From: an uncultured Victivallales bacterium | Lineage (GTDB): Bacteria > Verrucomicrobiota > Lentisphaeria > Oligosphaerales > JAFGRS01 | Assembly: GCA_903834675.1 (NCBI GenBank) | Contig: CAILKC010000470.1 | Location: 1-8,712 of the forward strand | Direction of reading: 5' to 3' | DNA length: 8,712 bases | Shown here: positions 1-5,856 of the stretch, piece after piece | Layout of the letters: each line of letters opens with the position of its first letter | How positions within the stretch are numbered: position 1 is the stretch's first letter | Position numbers and translations under genes: made by a program | The notes under the pieces: model-generated | The model's input: the letters and a program-made list of their open reading frames with translations, nothing else | Databases searched by the model: none | What the model was told of the DNA's origin: nothing

Positions 1-1
1 A

Positions 2-457
2 ACAACGTTCAGCATCTACCTGCCACGAGCAACCAGAGAGGCCGGGACGGGATCGGTTGCCGGTACCCCAGAGAGACTGCCCCATGGCACGGAGACGATC
101 CTGCTGGCCGAGGACGAAAAGGCCGTCCGGGTCACGTCACGGCTTCTCCTCGAAGCCCTGGGCTACACCGTGTTGGCGGCTGAAACGCCAGAGGAGGCAC
201 AGCGCCTCGCAGGCGCACACTCAGGCCCCATCCACCTGCTCATCACCGACGTGATCATGCCCGGCATGAACGGACCCGACCTGGCCGGGATTCTCGCTGC
301 AACACATCCCAAGCTGAAGTGCCTGTTCATGTCCGGGTACACCGCCGATGTGATGCTGCATCGTGGCACCTTGAAGGAAGGCATGCCGTTCCTTCCCAAG
401 CCGTTCTCAAGGAACGACCTGGCCCGCAAGGTGCGCGAGGTGTTGGACGGGGACTAG
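2..457 (+). CDS. Hybrid sensor histidine kinase, C-terminal part (receiver domain), 5'-truncated
   Basis: The reading frame is open from the window edge and ends at TAG 455-457, giving 151 residues. Residues 1-10 (TTFSIYLPRA) match the last strand of a histidine-kinase ATPase domain. After a linker of about 20 residues a CheY-like receiver domain starts near residue 31 (ETILLAEDE). All receiver landmarks are present: the acidic pocket (E37/D38), the phosphoacceptor D83 in LITDVIMPGMNG, S111 in FMSGYT and K133 in LPKPF. The protein is therefore the end of a membrane or soluble hybrid kinase that passes phosphate from a His (outside the window) to D83, usually on to a phosphotransfer protein. 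No output domain follows the receiver. The sensory input, and so the signal, cannot be told from this fragment. A standalone response regulator starting inside the window is less likely, because the kinase-type residues precede the receiver in frame. Confidence 0.9.
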   Translation, partial: TTFSIYLPRATREAGTGSVAGTPERLPHGTETILLAEDEKAVRVTSRLLLEALGYTVLAAETPEEAQRLAGAHSGPIHLLITDVIMPGMNGPDLAGILAATHPKLKCLFMSGYTADVMLHRGTLKEGMPFLPKPFSRNDLARKVREVLDGD

Positions 458-579
458 GTGATCGCTATTGCGGAACGGCACCGAGTGCCATTCGCGTCGT
501 CGCGTTGACGTGCCCGTTGCTCGTGAGTAACTCGTGACCGCCACGCCCCGCTCTCAGCCCAAGCCCAGCAACCCCCCGT

Positions 580-1056
580 TCACCCGCAGCCATTCCTTGC
601 GCTCCAGGTAATCGGGCAGACAGAGCGCGAGCATCCTCCAGAACGCCTTCGGGGGCTCACAGGTACACCCGGCATCAGAACCCCGCCAGGCGATAGCCAT
701 TGCCGTACGGCCAGAGCAGCCTCTTCGTCGCTCAGGGCAGCGAGGTCGAGGCACAGACAGAGCCGCTGGTGCTCGGCGGCGAGGTCAATGGTCTTCTTCG
801 AGCCACCGGTTGGCCTGCCGAACGTGAAGACCACGGTGCAGTGCGAATCAATGACGTTCTGTTCGGTCCTGGCCACGTGGCCAGCGGAATTCGTCTCTAC
901 CAGCCGGTAGCATGCCGGGATCACGCCATCCTCGGCTTTGCGTCCCTTGGGGCACCAGCCGCCGTGGGGGATGCCGAGTTCAATGGCAGCATCAAGACCG
1001 CCACGGTCAGCGCTGGTCTGACCGCCGGAGATGATCTTGGCGACGGGAGTATTCAT
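580..1056 (-). CDS. cpYpsA / putative molybdenum-carrier family protein (SLOG Rossmann fold), probable 3' frameshift
   Basis: The protein has 158 aa as read. Residues 1-105 fit the circularly permuted YpsA family, often annotated 'putative molybdenum carrier' (Pfam PF12694). Visible motifs are ISGGQTSADRGGLDAA, the WCPKGRKAEDG stretch, and TFGRPTGGSKKT, which suggest a Rossmann-like nucleotide or ligand pocket. The real ligand is unknown; the molybdenum name comes from a structural match of the wider family. The ATG (1056-1054) overlaps the TGA of the upstream metallophosphoesterase as ATGA, so translation is probably coupled, and GGGGA lies upstream. From about residue 126 (LMPGVPVSPRRRSGG) the sequence becomes Arg/Ser-rich and unlike the family. 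The -1 frame instead gives a GC3-rich, helical-looking tail (PKAFWRMLALCLPDYLERK) ending at 554. The true gene may therefore end at 554, with a frameshift near 675-700. Confidence 0.8.
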   Translation of the reverse strand: MNTPVAKIISGGQTSADRGGLDAAIELGIPHGGWCPKGRKAEDGVIPACYRLVETNSAGHVARTEQNVIDSHCTVVFTFGRPTGGSKKTIDLAAEHQRLCLCLDLAALSDEEAALAVRQWLSPGGVLMPGVPVSPRRRSGGCSRSVCPITWSARNGCG

Positions 1057-1664
1057 CCGCCATCCCCGTTCTCGTTTTGGTCTTCCCGGTACCCGCGATG
1101 GTGGACCAAGGTGCCGTCCGGGGACTCCACCTCCATCACCATACTCCCGAACACGCCCATCACCCGAGTCCCGCCAACCTGGGTCTCGCTGTTGACATGC
1201 TGGTGCCCATGGATCAGCAGCCTTGGCGAGTGCCTTCCGATGTAGTCGTTCAGCGCCGCGAAGCCTTGGTGCACGTCCGCATCCCGCTCATGAACGCCTG
1301 CGGGGGAGTTGTGGGCGACCAGGATATCCACGGGAGGAAGCTGCCCGATAAGAGCCGCCGCTTCCTCCTGGCTGTAGAGGAAGTTTCCCTTTGGCTTATA
1401 CCGCCAGGAGCCGTTGAACCCGCCGAGGTGCAGGCCGTTGGCCAGCGTGACCACCCGAAGATGGAGGTCCGTGATCAGCGGCGGGAACGTACTGGGCAAG
1501 TCATGGTTGCCCTTGACGGCCACGATCTGCGTCGCAGAGCAAGCCTTGGCGGCAGCGATGATCAGCGGGGCATACACGTCGCCGCAGGAGACGACGAGGT
1601 CCACAGGCTGGATGGGGCCGGTCCACGTGTAGTTGTCGTTGTCTGCGAGGATCAGGATGCGCAT
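1053..1664 (-). CDS. Calcineurin-like metallophosphoesterase
   Basis: A 203-aa protein from ATG 1664. The frame is open to 1757, but the extra 31 residues lie inside the upstream gene and do not fit the family, whose members start at MRILILAD. Metal-site motifs are in order: D8 (ADND), D29 in CGD, N53/H54 in GNHD, H118 in AHNSP, and H154/H156 in GHQH. Motif I is DxD here instead of the usual DxH. Some small bacterial members also lack this His, so activity is not excluded. It is expected to be a soluble two-metal phosphohydrolase acting on phosphomonoesters, phosphodiesters or nucleotides; the substrate cannot be read from sequence. It is the middle gene of a three-gene operon. Its start overlaps the end of the DUF6508 gene by 13 nt, and its TGA overlaps the start of the cpYpsA gene by 4 nt. 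There is no strong Shine-Dalgarno before its ATG, which also points to coupling. Confidence 0.88.
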   Translation of the reverse strand: MRILILADNDNYTWTGPIQPVDLVVSCGDVYAPLIIAAAKACSATQIVAVKGNHDLPSTFPPLITDLHLRVVTLANGLHLGGFNGSWRYKPKGNFLYSQEEAAALIGQLPPVDILVAHNSPAGVHERDADVHQGFAALNDYIGRHSPRLLIHGHQHVNSETQVGGTRVMGVFGSMVMEVESPDGTLVHHRGYREDQNENGDGG

Positions 1665-2086
1665 GGCTGTGGCGCTTGCGTCTGCATCTGCTCGCGCAGC
1701 TCCCGCAGACGTTTCAGCAGAGACACGACGGACCCGTCCTTGAGCACCCCGGACCAATGACCGTTACAGAACCGTTCGCCCTGGACGCAGTGGGTAAGCA
1801 TGGTCTTAACCTCCGGGAGATCAGCGGCGGCGATGGTCACAGGGTCTGTGAGCATCCTCCCGGCTGTCTCGGGATCGTAGTCGTGATCCAGCCAGATCTC
1901 CTGTGACGCCAGCTCGAAGAACCGCTTTACGTCCTCGTCGTATTCGGGGTACGGCATCACGGGAACGCTTTCATCGCCGCCAGGCGTCACCCACTTCTGG
2001 ATGAACTCCCTGCCGGGGGCCTCGAACGCTGGAAGAAAGGCAACGAGGGCGTCGATCTTCCTGACTGTGACCTGCGCCTGCTTCAT
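1652..2086 (-). CDS. DUF6508 family protein
   Basis: A 144-aa protein from ATG 2086. This start is preceded by a purine-rich Shine-Dalgarno (GGGAGGG, about 7 nt away). The open frame upstream to 2278 is Arg/His-rich and unlikely to be translated. Residues 94-130 match what I recall of DUF6508: a helix (KTMLTHCVQGERF) followed by NGHWSGVLKDGSVVSLLKRL. The N-terminal part contains an acidic/aromatic stretch (PEYDEDVKRFFELAS, residues 47-61). The biochemical function of the family is not known to me. I see no membrane segment or signal peptide, so it is probably cytosolic. As first gene of the operon with the metallophosphoesterase and cpYpsA protein it may share a substrate or regulatory job with them, but that is inference. 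The family call rests on recognition of the C-terminal motif. Confidence 0.75.
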   Translation of the reverse strand: MKQAQVTVRKIDALVAFLPAFEAPGREFIQKWVTPGGDESVPVMPYPEYDEDVKRFFELASQEIWLDHDYDPETAGRMLTDPVTIAAADLPEVKTMLTHCVQGERFCNGHWSGVLKDGSVVSLLKRLRELREQMQTQAPQPCAS

Positions 2087-2280
2087 GGCGATTCCCTCCC
2101 CCCCTCTTACGCGCCAGTGGTCGCGATGCCGGACACCATCGGTGTGGAACACGGGCCAAACGGCGTTGGCCCTCGTAACCCCCGGCATCTGACTGGTCAC
2201 AGACGCCGCCGTGAACGATAGTGACGCAGGTGCGTGGTGCAAGCCGCATGGGCGGCATCGGCGTGGCAGCAGGGGCACAG
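2087..2280. promoter_or_regulatory. Divergent intergenic region with two inverted repeats
   Basis: This 194-bp gap separates the minus-strand DUF6508 operon from the plus-strand gene pair, so it should hold promoters for both. I do not see a convincing -35/-10 pair on either strand. Two perfect inverted repeats stand out. One is ACACC-ATC-GGTGT (2133-2145). The other is GGGCCAA (2153-2159) with TTGGCCC (2166-2172) around a 6-nt spacer. Either could be an operator or a leader hairpin. Ribosome binding sites are present at both ends: GGGAGGG before 2086 on the minus strand and AGGGG before 2281 on the plus strand. Confidence 0.35.
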
Positions 2281-2733
2281 ATGGACAGAGACCCGTTCAC
2301 ACAGACCATGAAAGCCAAGGCCGAGCAGAACTTCCAGACTCACGGCTACCTTGCGGCGATAGTTGTGGCAGTCCAGTCCCAGGGGATCGCCGCCGAGCTT
2401 CTGCCGATGGAGGACAAGGACGCCGCCGCCCGCCTGATCCAACGCTTCCGTGCGGCAAGTCCGCTGGTAGCGGTGGTTGCCGAATCGTGGTACATAGACC
2501 TGACCAAGCTGGCACCGGAGCAGCAGCGGCAGGCGATGGACATGCCTCCGAGCAAGCACCCGAAGCGCAAGGAAGTGGCCCTGGTCACGATCCACCATGG
2601 CTTGGACACGACGATGTACTCCGCCGACATCATCCGCAAGGGCAGGAAGAAGCCCGTTCTCGGGCCCTGGAGAGAAGCACCCATGGCGGGTGCCGAAGGG
2701 CGCTTTGTTACGCCGCCAGCCGAATGGAACTGA
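2281..2733 (+). CDS. Hypothetical protein, 150 aa
   Basis: I chose ATG 2281 because AGGGG lies about 7 nt upstream. In-frame alternatives are ATG 2248 and GTG 2221. The product is a soluble, mixed alpha/beta protein with no signal peptide. Residues 1-30 look helical (AKAEQNFQTHGYLAAIVVAVQS). A central hydrophobic strand with an aromatic motif follows (SPLVAVVAESWYIDL). After it come a charged loop (PPSKHPKRKEVALVTIH) and a C-terminal tail ending in PAEWN. This pattern (hydrophobic strand, AESW motif, PS-HP--- loop, second strand) recalls small uncharacterised proteins of plasmids, phages and metagenomes, but I cannot name the family. The next gene starts 11 nt after its stop, so the two are probably co-transcribed. 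Confidence 0.7.
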   Translation: MDRDPFTQTMKAKAEQNFQTHGYLAAIVVAVQSQGIAAELLPMEDKDAAARLIQRFRAASPLVAVVAESWYIDLTKLAPEQQRQAMDMPPSKHPKRKEVALVTIHHGLDTTMYSADIIRKGRKKPVLGPWREAPMAGAEGRFVTPPAEWN

Positions 2734-2744
2734 GGGCAGTCGAG

Positions 2745-3185
2745 ATGCAGACCAAGCTGGACAATGCAGTCACTACCTTTCGCGGCGGGTACAATTGCGC
2801 TCAGGCGGTGCTCTCTGCGCACTGCGAAGACCTGAACCTTGATAGGAACACGGCGTTACGCCTGGCCTGCGGGTTCGGTGCTGGAATGGCAAGGCGGCAG
2901 GATGTCTGCGGTGCCGTGTCCGGGGGGATCATCGTCCTTGGCCTCCGGCATGGCAGGGGCCTGAACGACGACCGCTCTGCGACCGAAACCACATACGCCA
3001 GAGCACGGGACTTGATGGAGCGCTTCCGGCTGCGACACGGAACCTGCGTCTGCCGGGAGCTTCTGAACGGCTGCAACCTCGCGACCCCCGAAGGGCAGGC
3101 TGCTTTCAGAAGTGACGATCTCTTGAACCGGGTCTGCGTCCCCTGCATCCAGAGCGTGATGACCATTCTTGACGAGCCGGGATGA
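2745..3185 (+). CDS. C_GCAxxG_C_C family cysteine-rich protein
   Basis: A 146-aa protein from ATG 2745, preceded by TGAGGG 8 nt upstream. An in-frame ATG at 2724 would overlap the upstream gene by 10 nt and is less likely. The family signature is clear: FRGGYNCAQAVL (C18), ACGFGAGM (C42), CGAVSGG (C55), then C101/C103/C110 (CVCRELLNGC) and a final CVPC pair (C131/C134). The C_GCAxxG_C_C family (TIGR01909 / PF09719) is thought to be redox-active or metal-binding, and some members are encoded near redox genes. No direct function is established to my knowledge. There is no signal peptide; the protein is predicted to be mainly helical and cytosolic. It follows the 150-aa hypothetical gene by 11 nt, probably in one transcript. 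Its 3' end is opposed by the minus-strand frame 2856-3422. Confidence 0.88.
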   Translation: MQTKLDNAVTTFRGGYNCAQAVLSAHCEDLNLDRNTALRLACGFGAGMARRQDVCGAVSGGIIVLGLRHGRGLNDDRSATETTYARARDLMERFRLRHGTCVCRELLNGCNLATPEGQAAFRSDDLLNRVCVPCIQSVMTILDEPG

Positions 3186-3422
3186 CGCCACCGGGGACGA
3201 TACCTTCTTCTTGTCCTTGGTGACGTATTGCCGGTTGAACGCTCCGAAACGCTTCGAGAGGTCTTGGCCGTACCCATCCCGGCTGAGCTTCAGCCCCGGC
3301 CACAACCGTTCTTCTCCCCGTCTCTCCACCCGTTGCCAGTATTCCCGCAAGCCGACCCGGAAGTAGAAACGACCATCGGGTCCACGGCGGTGGACGTTGG
3401 AGCACAGGAACCTGGTCTGCAC
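2856..3422 (-). CDS. Hypothetical protein; only the first ~80 codons look convincingly coding
   Basis: The frame starts at GTG 3422 behind an excellent Shine-Dalgarno (GGAGG, 6-nt spacing), 122 nt downstream of the tmRNA 3' end on the same strand. Residues 1-75 have a protein-like composition with many Tyr, Phe, Trp, Lys and Asp (FYFRVGLREYWQRVERRGEE, FGAFNRQYVTKDKKK), which supports real coding. I do not recognise a family. After about residue 80 the frame runs antisense through the C_GCAxxG gene for some 330 bp and becomes Pro/Ala/Gly-rich, as expected of an antisense shadow. The authentic product may be shorter, ended by a frameshift or truncation near 3180, or the two genes may truly overlap tail to tail. 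Its position directly beyond ssrA is where island-encoded genes often sit. Confidence 0.4.
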   Translation of the reverse strand: MQTRFLCSNVHRRGPDGRFYFRVGLREYWQRVERRGEERLWPGLKLSRDGYGQDLSKRFGAFNRQYVTKDKKKVSSPVASSRLVKNGHHALDAGDADPVQEIVTSESSLPFGGREVAAVQKLPADAGSVSQPEALHQVPCSGVCGFGRRAVVVQAPAMPEAKDDDPPGHGTADILPPCHSSTEPAGQA

Positions 3423-3437
3423 GGTCAGCCTCCGGTC

Positions 3438-3465
3438 AAAAGTGCTCCTCAGTGAGGAGCACTTT
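3438..3465 (-). terminator. Probable rho-independent terminator of ssrA
   Basis: A perfect 12-bp inverted repeat, AAAGTGCTCCTC (3439-3450) with GAGGAGCACTTT (3454-3465), encloses a 3-nt loop. On the minus strand it runs into four T residues (3441-3438). It lies about 80 nt past the tmRNA 3' end and only about 16 nt before the GTG start at 3422. It could thus end ssrA transcripts, or act as an attenuator for the following gene. On the plus strand the T run is weaker (TTT then C). Confidence 0.6.
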
Positions 3466-3506
3466 CGGGCCGGATGCCCTTAGGCCGTGGCACCTATCTG
3501 TGCATA

Positions 3507-3527
3507 ACTCGTTCTACGGGAACGAGT
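3507..3527 (-). other. Hairpin just after tmRNA 3' end
   Basis: ACTCGTTC (3507-3514) and GAACGAGT (3520-3527) form a perfect 8-bp stem with a 5-nt loop, starting 17 nt beyond the mature tmRNA 3' end. There is no T-run after it on the minus strand. It may be a 3' processing or stability element of the ssrA precursor rather than a terminator by itself. Confidence 0.4.
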
Positions 3528-3543
3528 CGTGGTGAGTTTTGAT

Positions 3544-3897
3544 TGGAGGCGCCGGGAGTCGAACCCGGGTCCTGGAGAGACCACACGGCGGCGTCTACAT
3601 GCTTAGCGCACACTTGGCAATCTCGTCCGGACATCTAGGCGGCGCGCGAGCCAATGCCCGGACATAGCGCCCTGTTTAGTTCTTGCCACGCCACCCGGGT
3701 GCCCGGTCTTGCGGCCAGCCTGATGTCGTCGTTCTCAGCCCTTATCAGGCGTCAGGGTGAGAACGTCGCTGCCGTTAGGCTGCGAGTGCGAGCTCAGTGT
3801 TCGCAGTTACAAAGTTGACCGGTGATTAAGGAGGCCGACGATCATCCTCCGCATGCAACCGACGCTCAGCCTGACCAGTCGAGACCAAATCGCCCCC
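3544..3897 (-). ncRNA. ssrA: tmRNA (transfer-messenger RNA)
   Basis: A 354-nt one-piece tmRNA. It rescues ribosomes stalled on broken mRNAs, working with SmpB: it is charged with alanine, then adds a degradation tag. The tRNA-like ends are clear. The 5' GGGGGCG (3897-3891) pairs with the 3' CGCCTCC (3551-3545), including one G-U pair. The T arm has the classic GGTTCGACTCC within a CCGGG stem. The discriminator A is at 3544, and the next bases (ATC) are not CCA, so CCA must be added after transcription. The internal reading frame starts at the resume codon GCG (3804-3802) and ends at TAA (3777-3775), giving tag ANTELALAA with the typical ALAA end. The sequence between (3560-3774) is rich in complementary G/C runs, in keeping with pseudoknots. 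Length and order are those of normal one-piece tmRNAs. Confidence 0.96.
3775..3804 (-). other. tmRNA proteolysis-tag reading frame (ANTELALAA)
   Basis: Read from the resume codon: GCG AAC ACT GAG CTC GCA CTC GCA GCC TAA, i.e. A-N-T-E-L-A-L-A-A-stop. With the charged alanine the appended tag would be A-ANTELALAA. The Ala-Leu-Ala-Ala end is the ClpXP-type degradation signal. The acidic and polar N-terminal half matches normal tags, although at 9 codons it is slightly shorter than the E. coli tag. The bases before the resume codon (GTAACT) are the region that sets the frame in other tmRNAs. Confidence 0.88.
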
Positions 3898-3929
3898 ATG
3901 AACCGGCAGAGAAGCGTCCACAGGGCTGT

Positions 3930-3958
3930 ACTATAGTCGGCGGCCCGCGCTTTCCCAA
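3930..3958 (-). promoter_or_regulatory. sigma70-type promoter of ssrA
   Basis: On the minus strand, TTGGGA (3958-3953) and TATAGT (3935-3930) are separated by exactly 17 nt. This predicts a start near 3923 and a leader of about 25 nt before the mature 5' end at 3897, to be removed by RNase P as for other pre-tmRNAs. The strength and spacing suit a constitutive stable-RNA promoter. Confidence 0.7.
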
Positions 3959-4030
3959 CGTCAGACAGAAGAGCCCAGGGCGGTTCTTCTTCTGGGCGCC
4001 AGGCGCCTTGGAGCCGACGGTTCGTGGCCA

Positions 4031-4084
4031 CGGGGGATACCGCGAACCGGCCCGAAACGGGCGCTGGCATCGCGGGCTCCAGGG
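4031..4084. repeat. Structured 54-bp intergenic repeat, copy 1
   Basis: This 54-bp element matches 8411-8464 at 52 of 54 positions in the same orientation. It can fold into two nested stems: an outer CCGCGA (4040-4045) with TCGCGG (4070-4075), and an inner GCCCG (4050-4054) with CGGGC (4058-4062) around AAA. It lies 33 bp beyond the GH2 stop codon and upstream of the ssrA promoter. The structure and its position just past a gene end recall REP-type dispersed palindromes. It has no T-run and so is not a standard intrinsic terminator. Confidence 0.8.
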
Positions 4085-4116
4085 AGGCAAGCGGGGTCAG
4101 GGCTGCCGGCTGCCGG

Positions 4117-5856
4117 TCAGAGCTGGGCCCAGGGCGGTCGGCGGCTGAAGATATCCCGGATGCGGTTCAGGTCGAACTTGGCAGAGCGGTCGTAGAAGAA
4201 GATGCCATTCTGCTCCTGTTCGACGTCGGTGAGCTGGGTATAGCAGTAGCCGCAGATGTGATCGTGTCGCAGGATCGCCTCGGTCTGTCCGCTGAGGCGC
4301 TGGTAGAACTCCGCCAGCGATTTCGGGGTGTTGCCGTAGCCCCAACTGGTGTCGGAGCGCTCCAGGTCGGCCGGGTTCCACTTGATGCCGCCGTATTCAT
4401 CCACCAGGTAGGGCTGGCCGCTGTAGGCGGGCTCGAGATCGGGGACGTTTCGCCAGACGCCTTGGTCGCCGGGGGTGAGGGCCTGGGCCAACTTAGCGGG
4501 GTCCTGCTCGTAGTTGTGGACGGTCCAGAGGTCGGTGATGGCGTGGAGGTAGCCGCTGGTGTCGTTGACCGGCCGGGTGGGATCGAGGGCTTTGCAGAGG
4601 GTGTAGGCGTCGACGTGGGTGCGGGTGTGCTGGGCACGGTTGCTGAAGGCACGGGTTTCGTTGAACGGGGTCCAGGCGATGATGGAAGGGTGATTGCGGT
4701 CGCGGCGCACGATCTCGGCCCACTCGCTGAGGACGTTGCGGGCGTAGGGGATGTGGTCGGGATTGCCACCCCAACTGCTGGACTCGCCCCAGGTGAGATA
4801 CCCGAGCCGGTCGGCCCAGTAATGGAAGCGCTCCTCGAAGACTTTCTGGTGCAGGCGGGCGCCGTTGAAGCCGGCGGCCTGGCTCAGTTCGATGTCCCGG
4901 CGCAGCGCCGCGTCGCTGGGCGCGGTCCAGATGCCGTCGGGATAGAAGCCCTGGTCGAGGACCAGGCGCAGATAGACGGCCTGGTTGTTGAGGAAGAGGC
5001 GGTTGCCCTCGAGGTGGATCTTGCGCAGGCCGGCGTAGCTCTGGACGCGATCGAGGACGTGGTTGCCGTCGAGCACCTCGAGAGTCAGGTCGTACAGATG
5101 CGGGCTGCCGGGCTCCCAGGGCTTCGGGTTCGTCAGAGAGAGCTCCAGGACTCCCAGCGGCGCGGCCGGGCGGATGGCCTCGGCCACCACGCGGTTGGCC
5201 TCCATGAGCACGGCGCGGAGGCTCAAGCCCCGGCGAAGGCTGCGGAAGGCCGGCGTCACCAGGAAGCGCTGGCCATCGAGATCCGGGACGATCTGCGCGT
5301 CCGCCAAGCCGCAGGGATGCACGGCCTCGAGCCATACCGACTGCCAGATGCCCGTGGTGCGCGTGTAATGGCAGCCGTGGCTGAGCAGGCGGTGCGACTG
5401 CTTGCCGCCCGGAAGCGCCCCCGAGCGGGTGTCGTCATAGGCGCGCACCACGAGGTGGTGGGTGGCTCCAGCCCGCACTCGCCGGGTGATGTCGAGGGCG
5501 AAACTCACGCTCCCGCCGAAGTGCATGCCGACACTGGCGCCGTCAATAAACGCCTCGCATTCATGATCCACCCCGCCGAAGTGCAGCAGGACCTCGCGCT
5601 CGCCCCAACTCTCGGGGAGAGTGAAGACGCGGTGGTACCAGATGCCGTTGATGAAATCGGTGTAGCCGACGCCGGACAGCCGGCTCTCGGGACAGAAGGG
5701 GACCAGGATGGTGTTCTCGAAGCCCTTGGCGTCCTGCCAGCGCGCTTCGGCGCCACTGCGGCCGTGATCGAAGCGGTACGTCCAGGGGCCATTGAGGGGG
5801 GCCCAGTCGGCGCGCTGAAACTGTGGTCTTGGGTGTTCCTGGCGGGGGATAGGCAT
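4117..5856 (-). CDS. Glycoside hydrolase family 2 (beta-galactosidase/beta-glucuronidase type)
   Basis: A complete 579-aa protein. The ATG at 5856 has GGAG 7 nt upstream, and the protein ends with WAQL. The domain order is that of short GH2 enzymes: an N-terminal jelly-roll sugar-binding domain (about 15-180, with NGPWTYRFD, DFINGIWYHR and TGIWQSVWLE), an immunoglobulin-like sandwich (about 185-280) and a TIM barrel (about 285-579). The predicted acid/base is E400 in WTPFNE and the nucleophile E487 in YLVDEYGG; both are present. It should hydrolyse terminal beta-linked galactosyl, glucuronosyl or mannosyl groups with retention. The exact sugar is not decidable here. Barrel motifs such as GFNGARLHQK, YWADRLGYLTWGE and the ending YTQLTDVEQEQNG are those of a GH2 subgroup common in environmental bacteria. 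There is no signal peptide, so it is probably cytoplasmic and acts on imported oligosaccharides. It is divergently placed to the FGE protein. An open antisense frame covers the same DNA and is rejected. Confidence 0.95.
   Translation of the reverse strand: MPIPRQEHPRPQFQRADWAPLNGPWTYRFDHGRSGAEARWQDAKGFENTILVPFCPESRLSGVGYTDFINGIWYHRVFTLPESWGEREVLLHFGGVDHECEAFIDGASVGMHFGGSVSFALDITRRVRAGATHHLVVRAYDDTRSGALPGGKQSHRLLSHGCHYTRTTGIWQSVWLEAVHPCGLADAQIVPDLDGQRFLVTPAFRSLRRGLSLRAVLMEANRVVAEAIRPAAPLGVLELSLTNPKPWEPGSPHLYDLTLEVLDGNHVLDRVQSYAGLRKIHLEGNRLFLNNQAVYLRLVLDQGFYPDGIWTAPSDAALRRDIELSQAAGFNGARLHQKVFEERFHYWADRLGYLTWGESSSWGGNPDHIPYARNVLSEWAEIVRRDRNHPSIIAWTPFNETRAFSNRAQHTRTHVDAYTLCKALDPTRPVNDTSGYLHAITDLWTVHNYEQDPAKLAQALTPGDQGVWRNVPDLEPAYSGQPYLVDEYGGIKWNPADLERSDTSWGYGNTPKSLAEFYQRLSGQTEAILRHDHICGYCYTQLTDVEQEQNGIFFYDRSAKFDLNRIRDIFSRRPPWAQL

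Noticed and set aside
477..489. GGCAC-CGA-GTGCC hairpin after the kinase stop as terminator
   Set aside because: Only a 5-bp stem and no T-run; too weak to call.
1077..1760. 227-codon plus-strand frame opposite the metallophosphoesterase
   Set aside because: No motifs; it is the antisense of a gene with five catalytic motifs.
2211..2744. Long N-terminal extension in the frame of the C_GCAxxG gene
   Set aside because: It overlaps the 150-aa gene in another frame, is Gly/Arg/Pro-rich, and a good start with a ribosome site exists at 2745.
3544..3568. att-site duplication of the ssrA 3' end
   Set aside because: I found no second copy of the T-arm/acceptor sequence in the window.
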